From: Sporosarcina limicola
GTDB taxonomy: Bacteria > Bacillota > Bacilli > Bacillales_A > Planococcaceae
Reading direction: 5' to 3'
Length of the DNA: 64,000 nucleotides
Assembly (NCBI RefSeq): GCF_014873855.1
Contig: NZ_JADBEL010000005.1
Span: forward strand, 1-64,000
The notes under the pieces are model-generated. The model worked only from the letters and a program-made list of their open reading frames with translations, made no database searches and was not told the origin of the DNA. Made by a program: the position numbers and the translations under genes. Position 1 is the stretch's first letter; the number at the start of each line of letters is the position of its first letter. Of the stretch, positions 17,930-26,548 are shown piece by piece.

Positions 17930-17970
17930 CCAGGTACCGATTCAATTCAGAGTCGGTACCTGGTACTTTT
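17930..17970. terminator. Bidirectional terminator between dbpA and the M23 peptidase gene
   Basis: CCAGGTACCGA pairs with TCGGTACCTGG around a short AT-rich loop, followed by TACTTTT on the plus strand. It abuts the stop codon of the convergent gene. Similar CCAGGTAC-type hairpins serve genes at 47808-47851 and, more loosely, 2248-2306. Confidence 0.85.
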
Positions 17971-18946
17971 AATTTTTCCTATCTCGTTCCCGTTCCCAAA
18001 GCCTTAGGGAAGGATACGGATCGAAAGCCCACTCTGTTCGTCCGTCATACTTGTACATGCCGAAATGGAGATGTGGGGGAAATCGTCCGGAGGTTCCTTC
18101 TTTACCGTAACCGGAACTGCCAACATAGCCGATAATGGCTCCCGGCTCAACGATATCACCTTCTTTAATGCCTTTATTGAAATAAGCCAAATGGGCAAAA
18201 TAGTGATAGGTGTTATGATTATCCCGGATTCCGATACGCCAGCCTCCATATTCATTCCACCCCATAATTTCGATGACTCCGTAAGAGGTTGCTAATACGG
18301 GAACTCCGTAGCCGGCAAAAAGATCAGTTCCTTCATGTATTCTTCGACCGCCCCAGCCTCTGTTGGCACCCCAAGTTCCTTTGTAACTGTAGTTGTTTTG
18401 GGCGGAAATAGGGAAAGCATGTGTATCCAAATCCAGTGTTTCGAAGTGCTCATACAGTTTGGCGATCGACAAAATTTGTTTAACAGTATCTTCGCGTTTG
18501 TAATAATCCCATAAGGCCAATTTAAAATTCTCTTCAGTAGGGCCATAGCCACTTAAATAAGTTGCCATTGTGAAAAGTACATCTTCATCATCGGCCAGAT
18601 TGGCAAAGCCGTCTCCGTTTCCGTCCAGTCCTCGACCATCAAAAAATGTAATCGATTCGGGAAAAGTATCTTCTTTTTGCGGATTAAGAGCTCCCGACCA
18701 GTATTCCTTGGAAAATTGAATGGCAACCAAGCCATCCTTTTTCGGAATATCCTTACGCACTTGTTGGATATTACTTTCAAATTGATCGATGGCGGCTAAG
18801 TAATACCAAGGGACATCCAAATTCTCGAATTTTAAATAATAAGCCATTCGTACTTCTTTGGTAGGTGGCTCTTTAGCTGAAACGACAGAGAAGAAAAGCA
18901 AGGATAATATGATTAAATAAGTGGGTAATAAAAACCAGTGACGCAT
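17969..18946 (-). CDS. Secreted M23 family peptidase (LytH-like)
   Basis: Exported cell-wall endopeptidase of 325 residues. Residues 1-24 are a signal peptide (hydrophobic core LIILSLLFFSVV, then SAKE). The middle contains an acidic Asp/Gly-rich segment (GRGLDGNGDGFANLADDEDV) reminiscent of a transglycosylase-like helper domain. The C-terminal LytM domain shows HEGTDLF, GIRDNHNTYHYFAHL and the HLHFG zinc motif. Length and order match Bacillus LytH, an L-Ala-D-Glu endopeptidase that shapes spore cortex. AAAGGAGG lies 7 bases before the ATG. Confidence 0.88.
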   Translation of the reverse strand: MRHWFLLPTYLIILSLLFFSVVSAKEPPTKEVRMAYYLKFENLDVPWYYLAAIDQFESNIQQVRKDIPKKDGLVAIQFSKEYWSGALNPQKEDTFPESITFFDGRGLDGNGDGFANLADDEDVLFTMATYLSGYGPTEENFKLALWDYYKREDTVKQILSIAKLYEHFETLDLDTHAFPISAQNNYSYKGTWGANRGWGGRRIHEGTDLFAGYGVPVLATSYGVIEIMGWNEYGGWRIGIRDNHNTYHYFAHLAYFNKGIKEGDIVEPGAIIGYVGSSGYGKEGTSGRFPPHLHFGMYKYDGRTEWAFDPYPSLRLWERERDRKN

Positions 18947-19116
18947 AGTAAAACCTCCTTTTCATACGACAATTAGCATTCCCAAATTGGAGTTTTTCAT
19001 TACAGTTTGAAAATCATTAATAATTCACAGAAAGTATGAACGATTAGCTCTTTAAATGTTACAATTAAAATATAGATTCTCGATTGAATTAATTAGATAT
19101 AAGAGGTGATTATAGG

Positions 19117-19246
19117 ATGATGAAAAGCGGATCGGAAACAGAGTTGTGCAATCACTTCGGAAATCCAAATTTAGAAAACACTTGAATTAGTTAAAAGGAA
19201 GCGTTTCAATTTGGAATTCCATGTTGAAAAGCGTAAGGAAGTCTAA
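19117..19246 (+). pseudogene. Possible frameshifted small gene
   Basis: An ATG preceded by AGAGGTGAT opens 22 codons (to the TGA at 19183). Shifting one frame near GAAAAC continues with a charged segment (LELVKRKRFNLEF) to a TAA at 19244. The two halves would make a 44-residue basic peptide. The evidence is only the ribosome binding site and the adjoining frames, so this could be chance. The rest of 18947-19285 shows no gene. Confidence 0.25.
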
Positions 19247-19285
19247 CAAGTAAAGTGATGAGTACATTAATAGGAGTGAATTGAA

Positions 19286-19603
19286 GTGGAGAAACTAAAA
19301 TCAATCGAACAATACGATAAGCTGAAAAATGAGGAGCGGACAATTTTCATGTTTTCCGCAGACTGGTGCCCGGATTGCAGAGTGATTGAGCCGATATTGC
19401 CAAGGATTGAAGCGGACTATCCGGAATATAATTTTCTCTATGTAGATCGTGATGAGTTCATTGACTTATGCGGAGAGTTGGATATCTTTGGTATACCGAG
19501 TTTTATCGCTTTTCATAACGGTGTTGAAGCAGGAAGATTTGTGAGCAAAGATCGCAAGTCACAAGAAGAGATTGAAAAATTCATAGATGGACTTTCAGTT
19601 TAA
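19286..19603 (+). CDS. Thioredoxin-like protein
   Basis: Cytoplasmic thioredoxin-fold protein of 105 residues with the redox motif CPDC (Cys28, Cys31) and the cis-proline loop in FGIPSF. CPDC is not the classical CGPC, so this is a thioredoxin-family reductant of the Bacillus YtpP/YusE type rather than TrxA. The GTG start has AGGAG about 10 bases upstream. The gene after it starts only 20 bases downstream and may be cotranscribed. Confidence 0.88.
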   Translation: MEKLKSIEQYDKLKNEERTIFMFSADWCPDCRVIEPILPRIEADYPEYNFLYVDRDEFIDLCGELDIFGIPSFIAFHNGVEAGRFVSKDRKSQEEIEKFIDGLSV

Positions 19604-19623
19604 GTGAAGTAGGGGGATAAATA

Positions 19624-20328
19624 ATGAAACCAGTAATTGGGATTACAACAGATGTTGATAGAGAAAATAGGCACGAATTACCCAATGCCTATATACAGGC
19701 GGTCATCCATGCAGGTGGATTGCCATTAATCATTCCAATCGGGATTGAGGAAGATGCCATCCAAATGTTAGGGATAATTGATGGACTCTTATTATCTGGT
19801 GGAAATGATATCAATCCGATGTTGTTTGATGAAGAACCGCACGTTCATCTTGGAGAAGTTTCTCCAGGCAGGGATTCATGCGAACTTGAACTCGCACGTC
19901 AAATGCTTCAATTAGATAAACCAATCCTCGGAATTTGTAGGGGGCTTCAAATCCTAAACGTCGCTGGTGGCGGAAGCTTGTATCAGGATATTTATAATCA
20001 GCTTGATGGACCGATTCTTCAGCATAGTCAAAAGGCGCCTAGAGCCCATCTATCCCATTTTGTCCAATTAGAAAAAGGGAGTATCCTCGAGTCTATCGCA
20101 GGAAGTGAACAGCTGAAAGTGAACTCGTTTCATCATCAAGCAGTGAAAGATGTACCAACAAAATTCAAAGTTACGGGTGTTGCGAATGATGGAGTTATAG
20201 AGGCAGTCGAAGGTACGGGGAAACAATTTGTTCTTGGTGTGCAGTGGCATCCTGAACAATTAGCTGTACAAGGAGATACAGTCTCTCAGCAGATTTTTAG
20301 AAATTTCATCGAAGCATGTACTAAGTGA
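19624..20328 (+). CDS. Class I glutamine amidotransferase-like hydrolase (peptidase C26, PuuD-like)
   Basis: Gamma-glutamyl hydrolase family protein of 234 residues. The nucleophile elbow is GICRGLQ (Cys105), with His and Glu in QWHPEQ completing the triad. Relatives hydrolyse gamma-glutamyl-GABA in putrescine breakdown or other gamma-glutamyl amides; no other Puu genes are nearby, so the substrate is open. GTAGGGGG precedes the ATG. Confidence 0.88.
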   Translation: MKPVIGITTDVDRENRHELPNAYIQAVIHAGGLPLIIPIGIEEDAIQMLGIIDGLLLSGGNDINPMLFDEEPHVHLGEVSPGRDSCELELARQMLQLDKPILGICRGLQILNVAGGGSLYQDIYNQLDGPILQHSQKAPRAHLSHFVQLEKGSILESIAGSEQLKVNSFHHQAVKDVPTKFKVTGVANDGVIEAVEGTGKQFVLGVQWHPEQLAVQGDTVSQQIFRNFIEACTK

Positions 20329-20337
20329 TCAATTGGA

Positions 20338-20374
20338 AAAGGGATGTTCTCATTTGAGAACATCCCTTTGATTT
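20338..20374 (+). terminator. Terminator after the amidotransferase gene
   Basis: AAAGGGATGTTCTC pairs with GAGAACATCCCTTT around a 4-base loop, then GATTTATT. Confidence 0.9.
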
Positions 20375-20376
20375 AT

Positions 20377-20616
20377 TAAGGTAACTGTTAAGTTTTGATG
20401 TCAATTTTTCATCCCGACTAGTCGGGGAATAATTTCCGATGAAAGTGTTAACTTTCGGTGCCGCGGTCATTGTTCCACTGGGTGCTTTCTAACTTAAGCA
20501 ACGCAAACCCTACCTTCTTTTGCGTCCTTGCGACCCTTTAGTCGCGCCAGTGTGAATAAGTATTCTCAAAAACAGTACGTAGAATGCCATATGTTCAAGT
20601 CATTAAAGTTACCTTA
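20377..20616. repeat. MITE-like element with 10-bp terminal inverted repeats
   Basis: TAAGGTAACT (20377-20386) is repeated inverted as AGTTACCTTA (20607-20616), bounding 240 bases with no open frame. Inside are the palindrome CCCGACTAGTCGGG, an ACGCAAA/TTTGCGT hairpin and a GCGAC/GTCGC hairpin. It lies between convergent genes, so a cis-regulatory role is unlikely. No target-site duplication is obvious. Confidence 0.45.
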
Positions 20617-20666
20617 GTTGTTAACTAGTACATTATTCCATAGATATAGCATTATGTCAAGGGAAT

Positions 20667-21236
20667 TCATTCGGGCATCTGAAAAGAGGCAGCCCATTGT
20701 TCTTCTTCCATGATGGCTTGCAAATCATCCGCAGTGATTGTCAGCACTTGATAATCGGAATTCTCAGCATAGCGTTCGGCCGCTTTCTTCACGAATTTAG
20801 GGGAGCCTTCATTCTCTTCGTCATAAACAATTAGAATACCGTCCGAATTACGCATGAAAAACTTATCTTTTTCAATAAATTGCCAAGGAGCTTCATACGG
20901 TTTTTTCGTTAGACTAATCTGATAATCCGCTTTGGCAACAATAGAATGATAGTTTTCCTTCCTAGTGTCATTCCAATTTTTCTCTTGGTCGAGAAAAGGA
21001 GTAATCACTGCATATTTTAATTGAGGATATTCTTTTTTCAATTCAATCACCACTTCAGCGGCCCATGTTTCAACACCCAACTGCCCGCTTAGGATAACCC
21101 ATTCCAATCCTTCATCGAGCAATGTCGACAGACGTTTATTTAATGCCTTTTTAATGAATTGGATGCCAGGATGTTGTTCATCGAAAATGCCTAGCTCATG
21201 CTGCTTATAACCTGTAATCACCAATCTCTTTAGAAT
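20667..21236 (-). CDS. ypsA: YpsA (DUF1273, SLOG superfamily) protein
   Basis: Member of the YpsA/DUF1273 group of the SLOG Rossmann fold, associated in Firmicutes with cell division. The conserved N-terminal VITGYKQHELGIF, the EGLEWVILSGQLGVE core and YAVITPFLDQEKNW identify it; Bacillus YpsA is about 180 residues and this form has 189. The match to YpsA begins right after an ATT codon (21236-21234) with TGGAGG 8 bases upstream, so ATT may be the start. The frame stays open to an ATG at 21350, which would add 38 unusual residues. Confidence 0.85.
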   Translation of the reverse strand: MLKRLVITGYKQHELGIFDEQHPGIQFIKKALNKRLSTLLDEGLEWVILSGQLGVETWAAEVVIELKKEYPQLKYAVITPFLDQEKNWNDTRKENYHSIVAKADYQISLTKKPYEAPWQFIEKDKFFMRNSDGILIVYDEENEGSPKFVKKAAERYAENSDYQVLTITADDLQAIMEEEQWAASFQMPE

Positions 21237-21464
21237 TGTATTCGCCTCCAGTTGCTTACAGTAAAAAAATAATCTATATGGGGATTTGGTTTGGATGTAT
21301 TGTAAAATGAATGTCCAATCGCGGGATGAAATTAAGGTTGAGTTATTCATGAAAGTGAATACCCCGATTTGGTTGTCTAACTTTACTATAACCTATTCTG
21401 ATGGCGGAATTTTTCCTTTCGCGATTTATCTCTAGGCTAAGACATTTATAGTTTCCTATGTAAC

Positions 21465-21668
21465 AAAAAAGCACCACCCAATTAAGGATGATGCTAGTCT
21501 GTAAACCCTGTAGTGCCAACGGTTTAAATTCAGCCGCCTTTGCCGTATCAGATCGTAGAAAGTTTTAAACCACCACTTCTCCAAGTGGGTGTTCGCAGAA
21601 ACGGTCCTGTATGTCTTAGTTAATAAATTGAACTAAGCTTGCCATTCCAGTTTCTATATAAAACTCCC
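21465..21668 (-). ncRNA. Candidate structured RNA of about 200 nt
   Basis: The minus strand carries an ordered set of hairpins: CTTAGTT/AACTAAG (21615-21637), CCACTT/AAGTGG (21573-21588) and an 8-bp GGTTTAAA/TTTAAACC stem enclosing a branched region (21521-21571). It ends with a typical intrinsic terminator (GCATCATCC/GGGTGGTGC plus TTTTTT, 21465-21494). A possible promoter (ATTGTA-N16-TATACT, 21675-21702) precedes it. There is no open frame. Size and layout are compatible with a 6S-type RNA, but I cannot confirm that by recall. Confidence 0.55.
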
Positions 21669-21674
21669 TGTTAC

Positions 21675-21702
21675 AGTATAAAGGTTAAAACTTAATTACA
21701 AT
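21675..21702 (-). promoter_or_regulatory. Candidate promoter of the structured RNA
   Basis: TATACT (21680-21675) lies 16 bases after ATTGTA on the minus strand. The -35 match is partial. Confidence 0.4.
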
Positions 21703-21856
21703 ACGTACAATGCAGCCTATAGAATCATTTTACATCATCCATTACTTATAATCAAATGAAAAGATTGGAAAATGAAAGAAAGATATTAATAATGAACTCT
21801 ATGTTGAAAGCTGCAACAAGCTGACGATATAGAAGATAGAGAGAGGGGCGTAATCA

Positions 21857-23608
21857 ATGAACTCTTCGAAGTTAGGTAGACGAATAGTGCTGTACCTTAT
21901 TAGCATGATTGTCATTCTTGTTGTTGCGTTTTCAATTCTTTTGTATTTGAATACCACATCTACAGTAAATAAATCGGTTGGAAGCCAAGCGATTAATACA
22001 GCTACAAATCTGGCAGCGCTACTGGATGCAGAAAAATACAAAAGATTGAGTGAAAACCCTGAGGAATCGGATTTATATTGGGAATTACGTGAAGAACTAA
22101 ATGAATTACGTTTGAAAAATGGTGTGATGTATGCATATACGTACGCGATTCCTGAACAAGATGATCCAATCACTTTTTTAGTCGACGGGATGCCAATAGA
22201 TAATATTGAAGGGGTAGCTCCTATAGGTGATATTTCTTTAGTAACCCATTATAAAGATGTGGAGAGAGTTCTTGAAGGTGAAGGTCATCATACAAATTTG
22301 CTTGAGGACGATACTTACGGTCAATTCTTGTCGTCATTTGTCCCTTTATTTGATTCGAAAGGAGAAGTTGTTGCAATTGTCGGTGTGGATATCGCAGCAA
22401 CACAAATTCAACAAATAAAAAATACGATATTATGGACTACGTTGCCGATTTCACTGGTTATTATACTACTCATCAGTTTCATTTCACTTTTTGCTGTTTA
22501 TTGGTTTATCAAATCATCTACTCAACCTTTGACAACCCTGAAAGAAGGAACAGCTCTTTTTGCAGTAGGTGATATTATCGGAGCAGAATCGATATTAGCA
22601 ACTATCGATAACAAGCATGATAATGAAATATCGGATTTTGCAAGTGCTTTTTTACAATCGCTATTCCGATTAAAAGATACGTTTTTGAATCTTAATAAGT
22701 CCTCAAAATACATGGAAGATGTCGTTGGATCAATTGGACAAGCGATGCACTCTGTCCGTGCATTAAATGATTCGATGATTGAAAGTATTATGCAGATTGC
22801 ATCTGGAAGTAAGGACCAAAAAGTGAACAACAATGAGGTCGTTAATGCAATGGAAGAGATGACGATTGGCATCCAACGTATTGCAGATTCGTCGAATACC
22901 GTCGCTGTATCATCAAATGAAATGACTTCCCTTGTTGAGTCGAGTGTTCATGAGGCGAGAGGGGTTGTCTCACAAATACAACAAGTCGAAACATCTGTCT
23001 TGGCTACGGGAGCCCATGTTAAAGATTTGGGCGAAAAATACAAATCGATTGGAAATATGGTAGAAGTTATCACAAATATTGCAGATCAGACAAATCTTCT
23101 TGCATTAAATGCGGCAATCGAAGCGGCACGGGCAGGTGAATCGGGCAAAGGGTTTGCGGTTGTTGCAGGTGAAGTTCGAAAGCTTGCCGAATTATCACGG
23201 AATTCGGCAGAAGAGATTCGGAGTCATTTGAAACAGTTTGAGGAAGTCACGTTGCAAGCATTGAAAGAGATGGAAACAAGCTCGGGTCAAGTAAGAAGTG
23301 GTACTCAAGCAGTTAAAATTATCGGAGAAAATCTTGAACGCGTTCTTGAAACGGTCTTGCGTGTCAATGATGAAATCCAGGATGTGTCAACCGTGACCGA
23401 ACAAATGTCGGCTAGTTCGGAAGAGGTGCTTGCTTCGACAGAGTATATGAACGGGATTATGGATGACAATGTTTCGAGGACAAACCAAGTAGCCGAAGTG
23501 TCAGATGAACAAGTGAAGTTTGTTGATGCGCTCGAGAAAACGATTGAGCAGTTACAAGGGTCTACCCGAAATATGACGGAGTCCATTAATCATTTCAGAG
23601 TTCGATAG
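21857..23608 (+). CDS. Methyl-accepting chemotaxis protein
   Basis: Membrane chemoreceptor of 583 residues that signals to CheA/CheW. TM1 is at about residues 9-31, an extracellular sensing domain (with [13 protein letters not shown] and [11 protein letters not shown], Cache-like) follows, and TM2 is near 190-215. The cytoplasmic signalling hairpin contains the conserved tip [18 protein letters not shown] and [13 protein letters not shown]. The ligand is unknown. GAGAGGGG precedes the ATG. No other chemotaxis gene is adjacent. Confidence 0.93.
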   Translation: MNSSKLGRRIVLYLISMIVILVVAFSILLYLNTTSTVNKSVGSQAINTATNLAALLDAEKYKRLSENPEESDLYWELREELNELRLKNGVMYAYTYAIPEQDDPITFLVDGMPIDNIEGVAPIGDISLVTHYKDVERVLEGEGHHTNLLEDDTYGQFLSSFVPLFDSKGEVVAIVGVDIAATQIQQIKNTILWTTLPISLVIILLISFISLFAVYWFIKSSTQPLTTLKEGTALFAVGDIIGAESILATIDNKHDNEISDFASAFLQSLFRLKDTFLNLNKSSKYMEDVVGSIGQAMHSVRALNDSMIESIMQIASGSKDQKVNNNEVVNAMEEMTIGIQRIADSSNTVAVSSNEMTSLVESSVHEARGVVSQIQQVETSVLATGAHVKDLGEKYKSIGNMVEVITNIADQTNLLALNAAIEAARAGESGKGFAVVAGEVRKLAELSRNSAEEIRSHLKQFEEVTLQALKEMETSSGQVRSGTQAVKIIGENLERVLETVLRVNDEIQDVSTVTEQMSASSEEVLASTEYMNGIMDDNVSRTNQVAEVSDEQVKFVDALEKTIEQLQGSTRNMTESINHFRVR

Positions 23609-23619
23609 GAAAATGTGCA

Positions 23620-23652
23620 AAAAAAGAGGTCACGATTTCCGTGGCCTCTTGT
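23620..23652. terminator. Terminator between the chemoreceptor and abrB genes
   Basis: AGAGGTCACG pairs with CGTGGCCTCT around ATTTC, followed by TGTTG, with an A-run on the left that would serve the opposite strand. Confidence 0.75.
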
Positions 23653-23656
23653 TGAC

Positions 23657-23926
23657 TCAGTTATTGTTCATGATTTCATCTAACAGTATTTCAGCACCGC
23701 GTGGGCTTAAATACATACCGTTTGAATAAATCTTATTGTCTGGTGTGATTTCGCCTGTTACGATACAAGCCTCATTGACTGTGTATTTACGTAAGATTAT
23801 TTTATCTTCTTCCACAAAAATTTCCATAGGAGAACCTGTGTCCAGTTGTAATGTATTTCTTAATTCTTTTGGAATTACGATTCTACCTAGTTGATCAACT
23901 TTTCTTACTATACCTAAACTTCGCAT
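23657..23926 (-). CDS. abrB: AbrB-family transition-state regulator
   Basis: DNA-binding regulator of 89 residues of the AbrB/Abh type that controls post-exponential and sporulation-related genes in Bacilli. The swapped-hairpin N-terminal domain reads SLGIVRKVDQLGRIVIPKEL, followed by EDKIILRKY and a C-terminal oligomerisation domain. The ATG at 23926 has AAAGGAGAG 6 bases upstream; the frame extends to 23998 but that region holds the promoter. Confidence 0.93.
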   Translation of the reverse strand: MRSLGIVRKVDQLGRIVIPKELRNTLQLDTGSPMEIFVEEDKIILRKYTVNEACIVTGEITPDNKIYSNGMYLSPRGAEILLDEIMNNN

Positions 23927-23969
23927 AGTACTCTCCTTTAAATAGTATTTTTTGTTAGCATACTTTCCT

Positions 23970-23998
23970 ATTATACTATAAAAAATGAATAAAGCCAA
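23970..23998 (-). promoter_or_regulatory. Promoter of abrB
   Basis: TTGGCT (23998-23993) and TATAAT (23975-23970) are spaced by 17 bases on the minus strand, about 45 bases before the abrB start. Confidence 0.8.
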
Positions 23999-24257
23999 AA
24001 AAATGATTCATTATAAAAGAAAATATGAGTTTTTATGATTTTTATTGCATAATTAGTTTTTGCTGAGATGAAGTTAAAGGTTAGCCAATAATAATTATTT
24101 GTGCTATTCATTTGAATTTGTGGTTATATTGACGCTTAAGTAACCTGATTACTTGTATTAATATACTATCACTTTATCTAATTCAGAAAATAAAAAATTC
24201 CATGATGTAACCTTATTTTTGATAGAATGAATAGGGTGAAAGAGAGGAATCATTTAA
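23999..24257. other. AT-rich divergent intergenic region
   Basis: No gene is visible between the abrB promoter and the YitT-family gene. An inverted repeat AAGTAA-CCTGA-TTACTT lies near 24136-24152 and could be a regulator site. I see no convincing promoter pair for the downstream gene. Confidence 0.4.
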
Positions 24258-25130
24258 ATGGCTATACAAAATTTAAAAAAGACGCTCGTATTTGAATATA
24301 TACAAATCATCTTGGGTGCAGCATTGGTCGGTCTGGCATTCAATATTTTTCTGTTGCCTTCCAGAATTGCGGCTGGTGGTATTTCAGGGATCAGTACGAT
24401 TTTATATGAACTGTATCAGTTTAACCCTGCTTATGTCCAGTTGTTCATCAATATCCCTCTACTAATATTGGGTGTAATTGTTGCCGGTAAAGATTTCAGT
24501 ATGAAAACGTTAGTAGGTACAATTTCTGTCCCGACTGTCATCTGGTTGACAGCGGATATAGACCTTCATATTGAAAATCCGTTATTAGCGGCTATTTACG
24601 GAGGAATCATGATTGGTGTAGGCTTAGGTATTGTTTATCGTGGGAATGGATCAACCGGCGGCACGGCTTTGATTGCACAATTGGTTAAGAAATTCACAGG
24701 ATTGTCCAGTGGATTCTCACAGTTGCTTGTAGATGGATTAGTCGTTGTCACGTCCGCGTTGGTCTTTGACTTTGAGCTTGCGTTATATGCGTTGATGGCC
24801 ATTTATGTGACGAGTAAAGTGATTGACTTTGTTCAGTTGCAGACGTCTCCGACCAAACTGGTGCTCATCATTACGGATAAGGAAGAGGAAGTCCAAGCAA
24901 TCATTACGAATGAAATAAATCGGGGCTCAACGAAAATCAAAACAATGGGCGGTTACTCCAATCAGGAGAAGACCATGATTCTATGTGTCGTGGAACAATC
25001 GGAGGCAGTTTACTTCAAAAAGCTCCTTCAAGCACAGGAACCGACATCATTTGTTATCTTCTTGAATGCATCGGAGATTCTCGGCCGCGGATTTTCCAGG
25101 GCGCAATTTGATGAAGAAGATTTAAAATAG
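24258..25130 (+). CDS. YitT family membrane protein (DUF161/DUF2179)
   Basis: Integral membrane protein of 290 residues. About five to six TM helices span residues 10-185, including the glycine-rich YRGNGSTGGTALIAQ family loop, followed by a soluble C-terminal DUF2179 domain (about 215-285) with GGYSNQEKTMILCVV. The role of YitT proteins is unsettled (proposed transporters). GAGAGGA precedes the ATG. Confidence 0.9.
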   Translation: MAIQNLKKTLVFEYIQIILGAALVGLAFNIFLLPSRIAAGGISGISTILYELYQFNPAYVQLFINIPLLILGVIVAGKDFSMKTLVGTISVPTVIWLTADIDLHIENPLLAAIYGGIMIGVGLGIVYRGNGSTGGTALIAQLVKKFTGLSSGFSQLLVDGLVVVTSALVFDFELALYALMAIYVTSKVIDFVQLQTSPTKLVLIITDKEEEVQAIITNEINRGSTKIKTMGGYSNQEKTMILCVVEQSEAVYFKKLLQAQEPTSFVIFLNASEILGRGFSRAQFDEEDLK

Positions 25131-25138
25131 TATGAAAT

Positions 25139-25180
25139 AAAGTGACTCGTAGCTATTTAAACAGCTGCGGGTCACTTTTG
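25139..25180 (+). terminator. Terminator after the YitT-family gene
   Basis: AAAGTGAC(T)CGTAGCT pairs with AGCTGCGGGTCACTTTT with one mismatch, then TTTGC. Confidence 0.85.
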
Positions 25181-25264
25181 CTATCTGTAAAAACAGGGTT
25201 ATGCTGCCTGTCTGTCGAATTAGAATGTATATAACAATCTAATAACATTATAGGGGGAATCGTG

Positions 25265-25717
25265 ATGAAATTTTCAGTTGAGCAAGTAGAAGATTTGAAT
25301 GCAATCGATATCAGCTCGTTGGTGAAGGAGAGCGAAGTGGAAGGATACCGTTTCTTATCCCGTTTAGTAGATGATTATAAAGATGGTACGAACACATTCA
25401 ATCAGCTGGGGGAAGCGTTATTCTGTATTCGCGATGAAAGTTCAAACATCGTAGCTGTTGGAGGAGTGAACCAGTCGCCATTCTCTGATGACGACAAAGT
25501 GGCAAGGTTACAGCGGTTCTACGTAGAAGCCGATGCTCGCCGTAAGGGTGCTGGATCTCTGTTGCTTAAAGAAATCGTCAATCATTCACGTGGCTATTTT
25601 AATGAAATGACGGTAAGAACAGAGTCTTCGAAGGCAGATGCTTTTTATCGATTTAATGGATTTGGTTTGGATGACAGTGCTTCTGAGACAACACATGTGA
25701 TGAAACTACAGAAGTGA
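25265..25717 (+). CDS. GNAT family N-acetyltransferase
   Basis: A 150-residue single-domain acetyltransferase. The acetyl-CoA loop is ARRKGAGSLL, preceded by VARLQRFYVEA and followed by the late FYRFNGFG motif. GGGGGA lies 6 bases before the ATG; an in-frame GTG just upstream at 25262 is too close to it. This is the first of a same-strand run of small enzymes that extends to 33.3 kb. Confidence 0.87.
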   Translation: MKFSVEQVEDLNAIDISSLVKESEVEGYRFLSRLVDDYKDGTNTFNQLGEALFCIRDESSNIVAVGGVNQSPFSDDDKVARLQRFYVEADARRKGAGSLLLKEIVNHSRGYFNEMTVRTESSKADAFYRFNGFGLDDSASETTHVMKLQK

Positions 25718-25750
25718 TCATACGTATTTTAGCTAGAGGAGGTTGAAGAC

Positions 25751-26512
25751 ATGACTTTTCATTATGAAGAGTATGGCAATAAGGAAGGTCCCCTAGTCGT
25801 ATTTATCCATGGCGGTGGGGTGAGTGGTTGGATGTGGGACAAACAAGTAGAGCATTTCAGCAATTACTATTGTTTGGTTCCTACACTCCAGGGACATGGC
25901 TGCCGAAGTGAAGAAACTTCTTTTTCTATCAAGAAAAATGCTCCAGAAATAATTGATTTAATTGAGCAGAAAAGGAATGGAAGAGAAGTCAATGTAGTAG
26001 GTTTTTCAATCGGCGCTCAAATCACGGTGGAGATGCTTAGTTTGGCTCCGGATTTGATTCATTCAGCAGTGATAAATAGTGCGCTTGTCACGCCTCTGAA
26101 AATGATGAAGTCACTTGTTGCTCCATCTATTAAACTGACCTTTCCACTAATTAAAAATAAATCGTTCTCTAAAATCCAAGCAAAACAACTATATATGGAT
26201 GGCGAATACTTTGAAAGATATTATCGCGATAGTTTGAAGATGAAGCCGGAAATAGTAATTGAAATGTTAAAAGAGAACATGTCCTATATACTTCCTGATC
26301 GTTTTTCTACTAGTACAGCTCGGATTTTAGTGACTGTAGGAGAACGGGAAAGAGGAATTATGAAAAAATCTGCTGCAATGATGGCTCATGGAAATGCCAA
26401 CTGTGAATCTTTAATCGTACAGAAAGTTGGACATGGATTCTCGGTTGCACAACCTGAATTGTTTAACCAGGTTGTGGAAGCATGGATGCAGGAGAAGTCG
26501 ATACTAGTATGA
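25751..26512 (+). CDS. Alpha/beta hydrolase
   Basis: A 253-residue alpha/beta-fold hydrolase. The oxyanion region is HGGGVSGWMWD, the nucleophile Ser86 lies in GFSIGAQ and the catalytic His in VGHGFS. No signal peptide is seen. The substrate class (ester, lactone or similar) cannot be told. AGAGGAGG lies upstream. Its stop is immediately followed by the next open frame, so the two are probably cotranscribed. Confidence 0.85.
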   Translation: MTFHYEEYGNKEGPLVVFIHGGGVSGWMWDKQVEHFSNYYCLVPTLQGHGCRSEETSFSIKKNAPEIIDLIEQKRNGREVNVVGFSIGAQITVEMLSLAPDLIHSAVINSALVTPLKMMKSLVAPSIKLTFPLIKNKSFSKIQAKQLYMDGEYFERYYRDSLKMKPEIVIEMLKENMSYILPDRFSTSTARILVTVGERERGIMKKSAAMMAHGNANCESLIVQKVGHGFSVAQPELFNQVVEAWMQEKSILV

Positions 26513-26548
26513 ATGGCAGTATTTCATTTGAGAGAATCGGGGGGGATT

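Noticed and set aside
20485-20560. GACGCAAA-like motif on the minus strand resembling a c-di-GMP riboswitch
   Set aside because: The rest of the aptamer is missing and no gene lies downstream in that direction; it is inside the MITE-like element.
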